Assembly: GCA_012522335.1 (NCBI GenBank)
Contig: JAAYKP010000023.1
Coordinates: 1 to 37,186, forward strand
Source: Bacillota bacterium
Lineage (GTDB): Bacteria; Bacillota; Dethiobacteria; Dethiobacterales; Dethiobacteraceae
Length of the DNA: 37,186 nucleotides
Direction of reading: 5' to 3'
The position numbers and the translations under genes were made by a program. Every line of letters starts with the position of its first letter. Positions within the stretch are counted from its first letter, which is position 1. A model generated the notes under the pieces. It was not told the origin of the DNA. It made no database searches and saw nothing but the letters and a program-made list of their open reading frames with translations. Below, one piece after another: positions 17,507 through 24,425 of the stretch.

Positions 17507-17956
17507 ATGAGGTTGTCCACAAAGGGTCGTTACGGTGTACGAGCTATGTTTGACTTGGCCCTGCACAGCGGCGAAGAGCCCATAGCTCTGAAAAGTGTGG
17601 CCCAACGGGAGCAAATTTCAGAAAAATATTTAGAACATCTTTTTGCCAGTTTAAAAAAGGCAGGTTTGATTCATAGTGTGCGTGGTGCCCAGGGCGGCTA
17701 TCGCCTGGCGCGGCCGGCGGAAGAAATAACATTAGGTGATATCCTCCGGGTACTGGAGGGTCCTGTGGCCCCGACAGATTGTGTGGTGAAAGGTTCTACC
17801 GGTGAAAAATGCGAGCGGGTGGCAGAGTGTGTGATGCGCCATATCTGGTGCCGCCTGAGCGATGAAGTCAACGACATCCTTGACAATATCACCTTGGCAG
17901 AAATCGTCGAAGAACAGCGCAGACTAACGGGCGAAGGTTACATGTATTATATCTAG
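17507..17956 (+). CDS. Rrf2-family transcriptional regulator with cluster-type cysteines
   Basis: This winged-helix DNA-binding protein belongs to the IscR/CymR family. The N-terminus MRLSTKGRYGVRAMFDLAL and the wing SVRGAQGGYRLARP are diagnostic. After the dimer helix it has Cys92, Cys102, Cys108 and Cys115. Their location matches the loop where IscR holds an Fe-S cluster, so sensing of Fe-S or redox state is plausible. CymR-type proteins normally lack this set. The length is 149 residues. AGGTAGGAG precedes the ATG. The usual iscS/nifS-iscU neighbours are absent; an alkyltransferase gene and lgt follow instead. The regulated genes are unknown. Confidence 0.92.
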   Translation: MRLSTKGRYGVRAMFDLALHSGEEPIALKSVAQREQISEKYLEHLFASLKKAGLIHSVRGAQGGYRLARPAEEITLGDILRVLEGPVAPTDCVVKGSTGEKCERVAECVMRHIWCRLSDEVNDILDNITLAEIVEEQRRLTGEGYMYYI

Positions 17957-18015
17957 AAAGCAGAATTTAACTTGAGCACAGCTTTTATCTCCGGAGCAAA
18001 AAGGTTGGGATCAGG

Positions 18016-18528
18016 ATGGGGAAAACTGCAGGCAGGATTATAAGTATACCTACGGTGGTGGGAGAGCTAACAGTCTCCTATACGGCGCGTGGTTTATATA
18101 GACTGGAGCTGCCCGGCTTTGCCGGCAGCAATTATCCGCCTGTCAGCGCGGAGGAGCCGGCCTGGCTGCAGAAGCTGGCACGTGATTTACAAAACTACTT
18201 TTTAGGGCAGCCAGTTCACTTTACCTGTCCCTGGGATGATGCAGACTATCCGCCTTTTTTCCGGCGTGTTTTACACGCGGCTGCTGAGATACCGTATGGC
18301 GAGTGCCGAACCTATAAGTGGCTGGCGCAGCAGGCCGGCTCACCCGCTGCCGTACGGGCTGCCGGTCAGGCCATGGCCTGTAATCGTACCCCCTTGGTAA
18401 TTCCTTGTCACCGGGTACTGCGCAGCGACGGTAAATTAGGTGGTTTTGCGTACGGCCTGCCGTGGAAGGAAAGACTATTAGCAATAGAAAAAGCAGCAAG
18501 CAAGGGAGGACTTTTAAATGCAAATTGA
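18016..18528 (+). CDS. ogt: Methylated-DNA-protein cysteine methyltransferase
   Basis: This suicide DNA-repair protein removes alkyl groups from O6-alkylguanine onto its own cysteine. The active-site motif IPCHRVL places the acceptor at Cys131. The DNA-binding helix-turn-helix lies before it (IPYGECRTYKWLAQQAG then AVRAAGQAMACNRTP). An N-terminal ribonuclease-H-like domain covers residues 1-75. At 170 residues it is the single-function form with no Ada regulatory domain. The ribosome site is weak, and the gene follows rrf2 by 59 bases. Its last 11 bases overlap lgt. The choice of ogt over ada-like names is by convention. Confidence 0.93.
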   Translation: MGKTAGRIISIPTVVGELTVSYTARGLYRLELPGFAGSNYPPVSAEEPAWLQKLARDLQNYFLGQPVHFTCPWDDADYPPFFRRVLHAAAEIPYGECRTYKWLAQQAGSPAAVRAAGQAMACNRTPLVIPCHRVLRSDGKLGGFAYGLPWKERLLAIEKAASKGGLLNAN

Positions 18529-19273
18529 CCCCATTGCCTTTCATCTTTTTGGCATTCCCATTTACTGGTATGGCGTGATGATTAGTTCAGGTCTATTATG
18601 CGGCACTTTGGTGGCACTGCACCGGGCCCCGCAGTACGGTCTTGATGAAGATGATTTATTAACTTTCCTCTTATTAGCTGTTCCGCTGGCTATTGTTGGC
18701 GCCCGCGCAGTGTTTGTGGCGGAAAACTGGCAGACGATGGCAGGCGATTTTTTAGCGATAATTAATCTGCGTCAGGGCGGCTTGTCAATTCATGGTGCCC
18801 TGGCCGGCGGCATTATCGCCGGCTTGATTTATACCCGCTTTAAAAAGCTTGATTTCTGGAAGATTGCTGATGTTACCGCCCCCGGTTTAATTCTCGGTCA
18901 GGCCATTGGCCGCTGGGGTAATTATTTTAACCAGGAAGCATACGGTGTGCCTACCGATTTACCCTGGGCGCTCTATATTGACGGAGCTTACCGCCATCCT
19001 ATTTTCTTTTATGAGTTCGTGTGGAATCTGCTTGTTTTTGCCTACCTGCTGGCTGTGAGTAAAAAAGAAAAAACAGACGGTGGTATCTTTTTACGCTATC
19101 TGGTTGGCTACTCTATCGGACGCTTCTTTATTGAAGGCATCCGCGACAATACGATGTATTGGGGAAAATTCCGTTTAGGTCAAATTGTCAGTGTGCTGCT
19201 GATTGTGGTCGGCCTGGCTCTTTTATGGTGGCGCAGGCAGCAGGCCAAAGATGAGGGAGGTGTGGTGCGTTAA
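18518..19273 (+). CDS. lgt: Prolipoprotein diacylglyceryl transferase
   Basis: This inner-membrane enzyme moves diacylglycerol from phosphatidylglycerol to the lipobox cysteine of prolipoproteins. About seven membrane segments are visible. The Lgt signature GRWGNYFNQEAYG is complete, together with GGLSIHGALAGG (essential His/Gly region), HPIFFYE and GRFFIEGIRDN. The length, 251 residues, is a little short but normal for Gram-positive forms. AAGGGAGG precedes the ATG inside the ogt gene. The stop overlaps aroC by one base, linking lipoprotein maturation to an aromatic operon by cotranscription only. Confidence 0.97.
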   Translation: MQIDPIAFHLFGIPIYWYGVMISSGLLCGTLVALHRAPQYGLDEDDLLTFLLLAVPLAIVGARAVFVAENWQTMAGDFLAIINLRQGGLSIHGALAGGIIAGLIYTRFKKLDFWKIADVTAPGLILGQAIGRWGNYFNQEAYGVPTDLPWALYIDGAYRHPIFFYEFVWNLLVFAYLLAVSKKEKTDGGIFLRYLVGYSIGRFFIEGIRDNTMYWGKFRLGQIVSVLLIVVGLALLWWRRQQAKDEGGVVR

Positions 19274-20433
19274 TGCGTTATTTAACGGCGGGGGAATCAC
19301 ATGGTCCTGCCATTACTACTATTATTGAGGGTTTGCCGTCCAATTTGCCCCTTGAGCCCGCGGAGATCAATCAGGATCTGGCCCGGAGACAGCAGGGCTA
19401 TGGCCGGGGGGGCAGGATGAAAATTGAAAAGGATCAGGTGGAGATTTTGGCCGGCCTGCGTTTTGGCAAAACCTTGGGCAGCCCTGTGACCCTGCAGGTG
19501 AAGAATAAGGATTATGCCCAGTGGACAGACAAAATGGACCCTGCCGGCGAGCAGCCGCCGGAATTGGATTTAGTAACGCACCCCCGACCGGGTCATGCTG
19601 ATCTGGCAGGTGCGTTAAAATATAATTTTACCGATTTACGCAATGTTTTAGAGCGGGCCAGTGCCCGGGAGACGGTGGCCAGAGTGGCTGTCGGGGCAGT
19701 GGCCAGGTCATTACTGAAAGTCTTTGATATTCTGCTCTATTCCTATGTGGAGACTATCGGTCCGGTGGCGGCAGCGCCGCAGGATCCTGTCTTAGTCATT
19801 GCCGACTATGACGTGATAGAGAATTCACCGGTGCGCTGTGCAGACCCGGAAACAGCGCGGCAAATGATGAAGGCTATTGACGAAGCTAAAGCTGCCGGTG
19901 ATTCCCTGGGTGGTACCTTTGTGGTGGTGGCTGTAGGCGTACCTGTTGGCCTGGGCAGCCACGTACAGTGGGATCGTAAGCTGGATGCCCGCCTGGCGGC
20001 AGCCCTGATGAGTGTTCAGGCCATTAAGGGCGTGGAAATTGGCGGCGGGTTTAGCCTGGCTGCCCGACCGGGTTCGCAGGTGCATGACGAAATTTTTTAT
20101 CATCACAGTAAAGGTTACTATCGCCACACCAATCATGCCGGCGGTATTGAAGGCGGCATCAGCAACGGTGAGGCCATCGTCTGCCGGGCGGCGATGAAAC
20201 CGATTCCCACTTTATCCAGACCGCTGCAGAGTGTAAACATGGAGGACCACAGCCCGTATACAGCCGCCGTTGAACGTGCTGACAGTTGTGCCGTACCGGC
20301 AGCAGCCGTGGTAGGCGAGGCGGTGGTAGCCTGGGAACTGGCAAAAGCTTTGCGGGAAAAACTGGGCGGTGATTCACTGGAGGAGATGCAGCATAACTAC
20401 CGCACCTTTTTAAATACGGTGGCTCAAAGGTAG
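19273..20433 (+). CDS. aroC: Chorismate synthase
   Basis: This enzyme makes chorismate from EPSP, the final step of the common aromatic pathway, and needs reduced FMN. The motifs RYLTAGESHGPAI, QGYGRGGRMKIE, THPRPGHADLAG, RASARETVARVAVG, GGIEGGISNGEAIVCR and RADSCAVPAAAVV are all present in order. The length, 386 residues, is normal. No flavin reductase domain is fused to it. The ATG shares its first base with the lgt stop. aroB follows after 12 bases. Confidence 0.98.
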   Translation: MRYLTAGESHGPAITTIIEGLPSNLPLEPAEINQDLARRQQGYGRGGRMKIEKDQVEILAGLRFGKTLGSPVTLQVKNKDYAQWTDKMDPAGEQPPELDLVTHPRPGHADLAGALKYNFTDLRNVLERASARETVARVAVGAVARSLLKVFDILLYSYVETIGPVAAAPQDPVLVIADYDVIENSPVRCADPETARQMMKAIDEAKAAGDSLGGTFVVVAVGVPVGLGSHVQWDRKLDARLAAALMSVQAIKGVEIGGGFSLAARPGSQVHDEIFYHHSKGYYRHTNHAGGIEGGISNGEAIVCRAAMKPIPTLSRPLQSVNMEDHSPYTAAVERADSCAVPAAAVVGEAVVAWELAKALREKLGGDSLEEMQHNYRTFLNTVAQR

Positions 20434-20445
20434 AGGGAGGTCAGG

Positions 20446-21531
20446 ATGCAGACTGTACAGGTAAAGCTTGCGGAACGCTCTTATCCAATTTATATAGGTA
20501 AAAATATCTGGTCCTTGCTGCCGCAAAAACTGCAGACTGTACTGCCTCTCACAACGGCACTGTTGGTGAGCGACAGTAATGTTTATCCGCTCTACGGTGA
20601 AAAAATAAGTGCCGCCCTCACGGCGGCCGGCTGGCGGGTGACACCGGCTGTAGTACCGGCCGGTGAAGGCAGTAAAACGCTGGCCCGGGCGGAAGAACTT
20701 TATACTGCCGCCATTAAGGCCGGACTGGACCGCAGCGGTACGGTGGTAGCCCTGGGCGGTGGTGTTGTGGGTGACCTGGCCGGTTTTATTGCGGCCACCT
20801 ATCTGCGCGGAGTGCCCTTTGTGCAGATTCCGACTTCACTGCTGGCTCAGGTTGACAGCAGTGTGGGGGGTAAGGTGGCAGTTAATCATCCTTTGGGCAA
20901 GAATCTGATTGGTGCCTTTTATCAACCGAAACTGGTCTGGATAGAACTGGAGGTTTTACGCACACTGCCCCGGGCGGAGTTTTTAGCAGGGGCGGCGGAA
21001 GTTGTTAAATATGGCGTGATCTTAAGCGAATCGCTCTTTTCTACCCTTGAACGGCACTGGCAGGACTTTCTTTCCCAGGAGGAGCGGCTGTTGGCGCAGG
21101 TGATTACAGAATGCTGCCGGCTTAAAGCCGAGATTGTTGCTGCGGATGAGCGGGAAGCAGGACAGCGGGCGCTGCTCAATTTTGGCCACACCCTTGGCCA
21201 TGCCCTGGAAGCTGCGACCCACTATGACTACTACCTGCACGGCGAAGCCGTTCTGGTAGGGATGATGTTGGCGGTGCAGCTGGCCTTGCGTCAGCAGCTT
21301 TTGGCGCCGGCAGCCGGAGGGCGCCTGCTGGAACTTATGGCAAAACTTGGTATGAAACCGGCGCCGCCGGCTTTAACTGCCGCTGCCGTGCTCACTGCCC
21401 TGCAGCAGGACAAAAAAAGGGCAGGCACAAAACAACCCTTTATTCTGCCCGTAAAAATAGGCCAGGCGGACATTTTTGCCAATATCCCGCCTATGCTGGT
21501 CAGCAGTGTTCTGCAGGAGTATTTAAATTGA
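20446..21531 (+). CDS. aroB: 3-dehydroquinate synthase
   Basis: AroB cyclises DAHP to 3-dehydroquinate with transient NAD use and a zinc ion. The motifs VVALGGGVVGDLAGFIAATY, PTSLLAQVDSSVGGKVAVNHPLGKN, and the zinc site NFGHTLGHALEAATHY with LHGEAVLVGMM are visible in order. The 361-residue length is normal. AGGGAGG precedes the ATG. It is the last gene of the rrf2-to-aroB run. Its stop codon lies inside the -35 of the next promoter, and no terminator separates it from secDF, so some readthrough is likely. Confidence 0.98.
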   Translation: MQTVQVKLAERSYPIYIGKNIWSLLPQKLQTVLPLTTALLVSDSNVYPLYGEKISAALTAAGWRVTPAVVPAGEGSKTLARAEELYTAAIKAGLDRSGTVVALGGGVVGDLAGFIAATYLRGVPFVQIPTSLLAQVDSSVGGKVAVNHPLGKNLIGAFYQPKLVWIELEVLRTLPRAEFLAGAAEVVKYGVILSESLFSTLERHWQDFLSQEERLLAQVITECCRLKAEIVAADEREAGQRALLNFGHTLGHALEAATHYDYYLHGEAVLVGMMLAVQLALRQQLLAPAAGGRLLELMAKLGMKPAPPALTAAAVLTALQQDKKRAGTKQPFILPVKIGQADIFANIPPMLVSSVLQEYLN

Positions 21532-21556
21532 CAACACCTAAGCAAGTGTTTATAAT
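21528..21556 (+). promoter_or_regulatory. Consensus sigma-A promoter of secDF
   Basis: TTGACA (21528-21533), a 17-base spacer and TATAAT (21551-21556) match the consensus at every position. The -35 contains the aroB stop codon. Transcription from about 21563 would produce a leader of about 115 bases before secDF. Confidence 0.9.
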
Positions 21557-21569
21557 TTACTGAGGGACT

Positions 21570-21674
21570 GAGGGTAGTTTCGCCGGGACAGACCGGAAGA
21601 GTACCCTCTTTGCCGTTTATGCCGGTTTTCCGGCTGGGGCAAAATGTCTGCAGTTAATATACGAGGGGGTACCC
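21570..21674 (+). promoter_or_regulatory. Structured 5' leader of secDF, class unknown
   Basis: Two stem modules are visible. The first pairs GAGGGTA (21570-21576) with TACCCTC (21602-21608) around an inner CCGG/CCGG hairpin (21583-21596). The second pairs TTTGCC (21609-21614) with GGCAAA (21638-21643) around GCCGG-TTTT-CCGGC (21621-21634). The ribosome site is GAGGGGG at 21663-21669, inside a short GGGTACCC palindrome (21667-21674). The 3' arm of module one is also complementary to this site. It fits no riboswitch family that I recognise, and there is no T run, so translational control is more likely than termination. Confidence 0.5.
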
Positions 21675-21676
21675 TG

Positions 21677-23806
21677 ATGCAAAGGAAACGTCTCCTGATT
21701 TTAGTTTTCATAATTGTCCTGCTGCTGGCAGGCAGTGCGGCTGCTGTCTGGCGGGTCGCCCAAGAACTAAATCTTGGTCTTGATTTACGCGGTGGTGTGT
21801 ATGTGCTGTACCGTGCCGTGGAGACTGAAGACGGTGCAGATGATGCTGATAAACTTGCCCGTGCTGTGACTATTATCCGTTCCCGCGTTGATGCCTTAGG
21901 TGTTGCTGAACCTAACATTCAGCAGGAGGGGCAGGATCGCATTCGTGTAGAACTGCACGGCATTGAGGATCAGCGGGCAGCCCGGGAAGTAATCGGCAAA
22001 ACGGCACTCCTTAAATTTGTCGGCCCGGATGATGAGGTCATTGTTTCCGGTGACGAGTTAAAAGATGCCTTTGTCGGTTATGACCAGTATAACCGGCTGG
22101 CTGTATCCCTGGAGTTTAATGAAACCGGCAGGGAAAAGTTTGCCCAGGCCACGGAAAAGTTTCTGGGCAGGCAAATTGCCATCTATCTTGACGAAGAGTT
22201 AATTTCTGCTCCCCGTGTCGATACTGTCATTCCCGATGGTAAGGCGCAGATCACGGGGAGTTTTACGGCGGAAGAAGCCGCCAATTTAGCCCTGCAGCTG
22301 CGTTCCGGCGCCCTGCCGGTGCAGCTGCAGGAGCTGGAGATTCGCAGCGTGGGCCCGCAGTTAGGTCGTGATTCTTTAACCCGCAGTGTGCGTGCCGGGG
22401 CAGCCGGCATTATCCTCGTTTTATTGTTTATGTTAGCTTATTATCGAACCCTGGGCTTAATGGCCGCTGTGGGCTTGATTGTTTATGCCGCCCTGGTGCT
22501 GGTGGTGATGAAGGTGCTGAATGTTACCTTAACACTGCCGGGAATTGCCGGTTTAATCTTATCGGTAGGGATGGCTGTAGATGCCAATGTCATTATTTTT
22601 GAACGGATTAAAGAGGAATTGCGTAAAGGACGTACCATGCGGCCGGCGGTGGAAGCCGGTTTTTCCCAGGCCTTTCGTTCAATTCTTGACTCCAATGTGA
22701 CGACACTTATTGCCGCTGCCGTTCTGTTTCAATTTGCGCAGGGCCCGGTGCGCGGTTTTGCCGTTACCTTAAGTGTTGGCATTTTAGTCAGTATGTTTAC
22801 GGCTATCGTGCTGACACGTTATCTGCTGCGTCAGGCTGCCGGCACGGCGCTGCTGCCTACGCCGCAGAGCAGCCTGCGGCAGGAGACTGAACCGGCAAAA
22901 CGCGGCCTGAATTTTATTGCCTGGCGCAAATATGCCTTAATATTCTCATGCCTCATCATTGCGGCCGGCATGACTGCATGGGCAGTCCGCGGGTTAAACT
23001 ACGGTGTTGATTTTACCGGCGGCACCATTATGCAGATTGATCTGGGCCAGGAGTTTACCCTTGACGAAGTGCGTGATACTTTAGCTCCCTTTGGTTTGGC
23101 CGGTGCGGCGGTGCAAAAGGTTGGCTCGGAACAGGCCGGCGCCGAAGTGGAAAAATCGCAGGAAGTATTGATTCGTACACCTGAATTAACGGCAGCAGAG
23201 CAGGATGAAATCTTTGCCGCTTTTCAGGAGCGCTTCGCTTTGGCGGAGGATGCTTTAATCAGGGTGGATAATGTGGGCGCTGCAGTGGGCAGCGAATTAC
23301 AGCGCCAGGCAGTGATTGCTCTCCTGCTGGCAGGTCTGGGTATGGTAATCTACATTACTATTCGCTTCGAGTTCCGCTTTGCTGTCACCGCCATTATTGC
23401 GCTTCTGCATGATGCAGCCATGATGCTGACCTTTTTTGCCCTCTTCCGTCAGGAGTTAAATAGTACCTTTATTGCCGCTGTGCTGACGATTCTCGGTTAC
23501 TCCATTAACGATACCATTGTTATCTATGACCGGATCCGGGAAAATATGAGGCTGCAGCGTAAAGAATCTGTGGCGGAAATTGTCAATAACAGCATTGCGC
23601 AATCTTTGATTCGTACCATCAATACCTCTTTAACCACACTGTTAGTACTGGTGACAATGCTGATTTTTGGCGGGCTGACAATCCGTCCCTTTGTTAGTGC
23701 TTTAGTGGTGGGAGTAGTCTTCGGCACTTATTCCTCCATTTTTCTGGCTTCACCCTTGTGGCAGTGGTGGAAGGAGCGGAGAGCAAAGAAAGAGTCTTTA
23801 GCCTAA
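21677..23806 (+). CDS. secDF: SecD-SecF fusion, protein translocase accessory subunit
   Basis: This RND-type membrane protein uses proton motive force to help pull proteins through SecYEG. The first half is SecD, with LGLDLRGG at residues 33-40 and a large external loop, then six membrane segments around residues 240-400 (GMAVDANVIIFERIKEELRKG). The second half is SecF, with GVDFTGGT near 438, a shorter loop, and membrane segments containing GYSINDTIVIYDRIREN. At 709 residues it is a complete fusion as in Bacillus. The frame is open to 21644, but ATG at 21677 has GAGGGGG seven bases upstream and a positive-then-hydrophobic start (MQRKRLLILVFIIV), so it is preferred. A terminator follows. Confidence 0.96.
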   Translation: MQRKRLLILVFIIVLLLAGSAAAVWRVAQELNLGLDLRGGVYVLYRAVETEDGADDADKLARAVTIIRSRVDALGVAEPNIQQEGQDRIRVELHGIEDQRAAREVIGKTALLKFVGPDDEVIVSGDELKDAFVGYDQYNRLAVSLEFNETGREKFAQATEKFLGRQIAIYLDEELISAPRVDTVIPDGKAQITGSFTAEEAANLALQLRSGALPVQLQELEIRSVGPQLGRDSLTRSVRAGAAGIILVLLFMLAYYRTLGLMAAVGLIVYAALVLVVMKVLNVTLTLPGIAGLILSVGMAVDANVIIFERIKEELRKGRTMRPAVEAGFSQAFRSILDSNVTTLIAAAVLFQFAQGPVRGFAVTLSVGILVSMFTAIVLTRYLLRQAAGTALLPTPQSSLRQETEPAKRGLNFIAWRKYALIFSCLIIAAGMTAWAVRGLNYGVDFTGGTIMQIDLGQEFTLDEVRDTLAPFGLAGAAVQKVGSEQAGAEVEKSQEVLIRTPELTAAEQDEIFAAFQERFALAEDALIRVDNVGAAVGSELQRQAVIALLLAGLGMVIYITIRFEFRFAVTAIIALLHDAAMMLTFFALFRQELNSTFIAAVLTILGYSINDTIVIYDRIRENMRLQRKESVAEIVNNSIAQSLIRTINTSLTTLLVLVTMLIFGGLTIRPFVSALVVGVVFGTYSSIFLASPLWQWWKERRAKKESLA

Positions 23807-23825
23807 ACTTTATTGGGTTAACATC

Positions 23826-23858
23826 AGTACGCCTGCAGCGGTCGGGCGTACTTTTTTT
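23826..23858 (+). terminator. Rho-independent terminator after secDF
   Basis: An 8-bp perfect stem (AGTACGCC at 23826-23833, GGCGTACT at 23845-23852) with an 11-base loop runs directly into a T tract. Confidence 0.92.
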
Positions 23859-24005
23859 CTGTAGTCCCCTATCCCATGGCACGGATGCGCCTGCCTTAGG
23901 TTTGTTAAGTTCAAGCTGCGGAATAAAGGAATTTTCTACAGATTTGCCGAACTCTTTACATATTTACTTTATGCTTACGTTCCTTTACAAGACGGGAGGA
24001 TTAAA

Positions 24006-24425
24006 ATGCAGCTTGGCGTTATTGTTGGTCTTACCTTCGGTGTATTAATAGCCTTTTTTGCTTTTGTCAACCGGACTACCGTCATTGTTAATTATTTTTT
24101 TGGCCAAGTGGAAGCCAGTGTAGCGCTGCTAATCTTAGCCTCAGCCACGGCCGGCGCGCTGGCGGTAGGACTGCTGGGTCTGATTACACAGATTCGGACC
24201 GGTTTTACTATCTGGAATTATAAAAATAAAGCAAAGCATTTTGCGAAGGAACTTGAAGATTTAAAGAAGCAAAAACAAACTTTGCTGGATGATTTAGCAG
24301 CAATCAATGCAGAATTTGAACTGCTGCGGCAGGAAAAGCAGCAGCCGCGGCAGCAAGACAATACAGCAACGGCAGCGGAAATGACCGTTGAAACAGCAGG
24401 GGAGACTATGCATGACAGTGAGTAA
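24006..24425 (+). CDS. LapA-domain (DUF1049) membrane protein with coiled coil
   Basis: This is a small membrane protein of 139 residues. Two hydrophobic segments, about 4-22 and 38-62, flank the VNRTTVIVNYFFGQVEASVALLILASA stretch typical of the LapA domain. A charged cytoplasmic coiled coil follows at about 75-115 (KNKAKHFAKELEDLKKQK), then a Gln/Thr-rich tail. LapA-type proteins help assemble envelope components in Gram-negative bacteria, but the role of Gram-positive relatives is not established, so I assign none. GGGAGG lies before the ATG. The last 14 bases overlap recJ, so the two are probably coupled. Confidence 0.82.
   Translation: MQLGVIVGLTFGVLIAFFAFVNRTTVIVNYFFGQVEASVALLILASATAGALAVGLLGLITQIRTGFTIWNYKNKAKHFAKELEDLKKQKQTLLDDLAAINAEFELLRQEKQQPRQQDNTATAAEMTVETAGETMHDSE

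Noticed and set aside
23955-23984. TTTACA as the -35 of a promoter for the LapA-domain gene
   Set aside because: No acceptable -10 lies 16-18 bases downstream; the real start is probably elsewhere in this A/T-rich gap.
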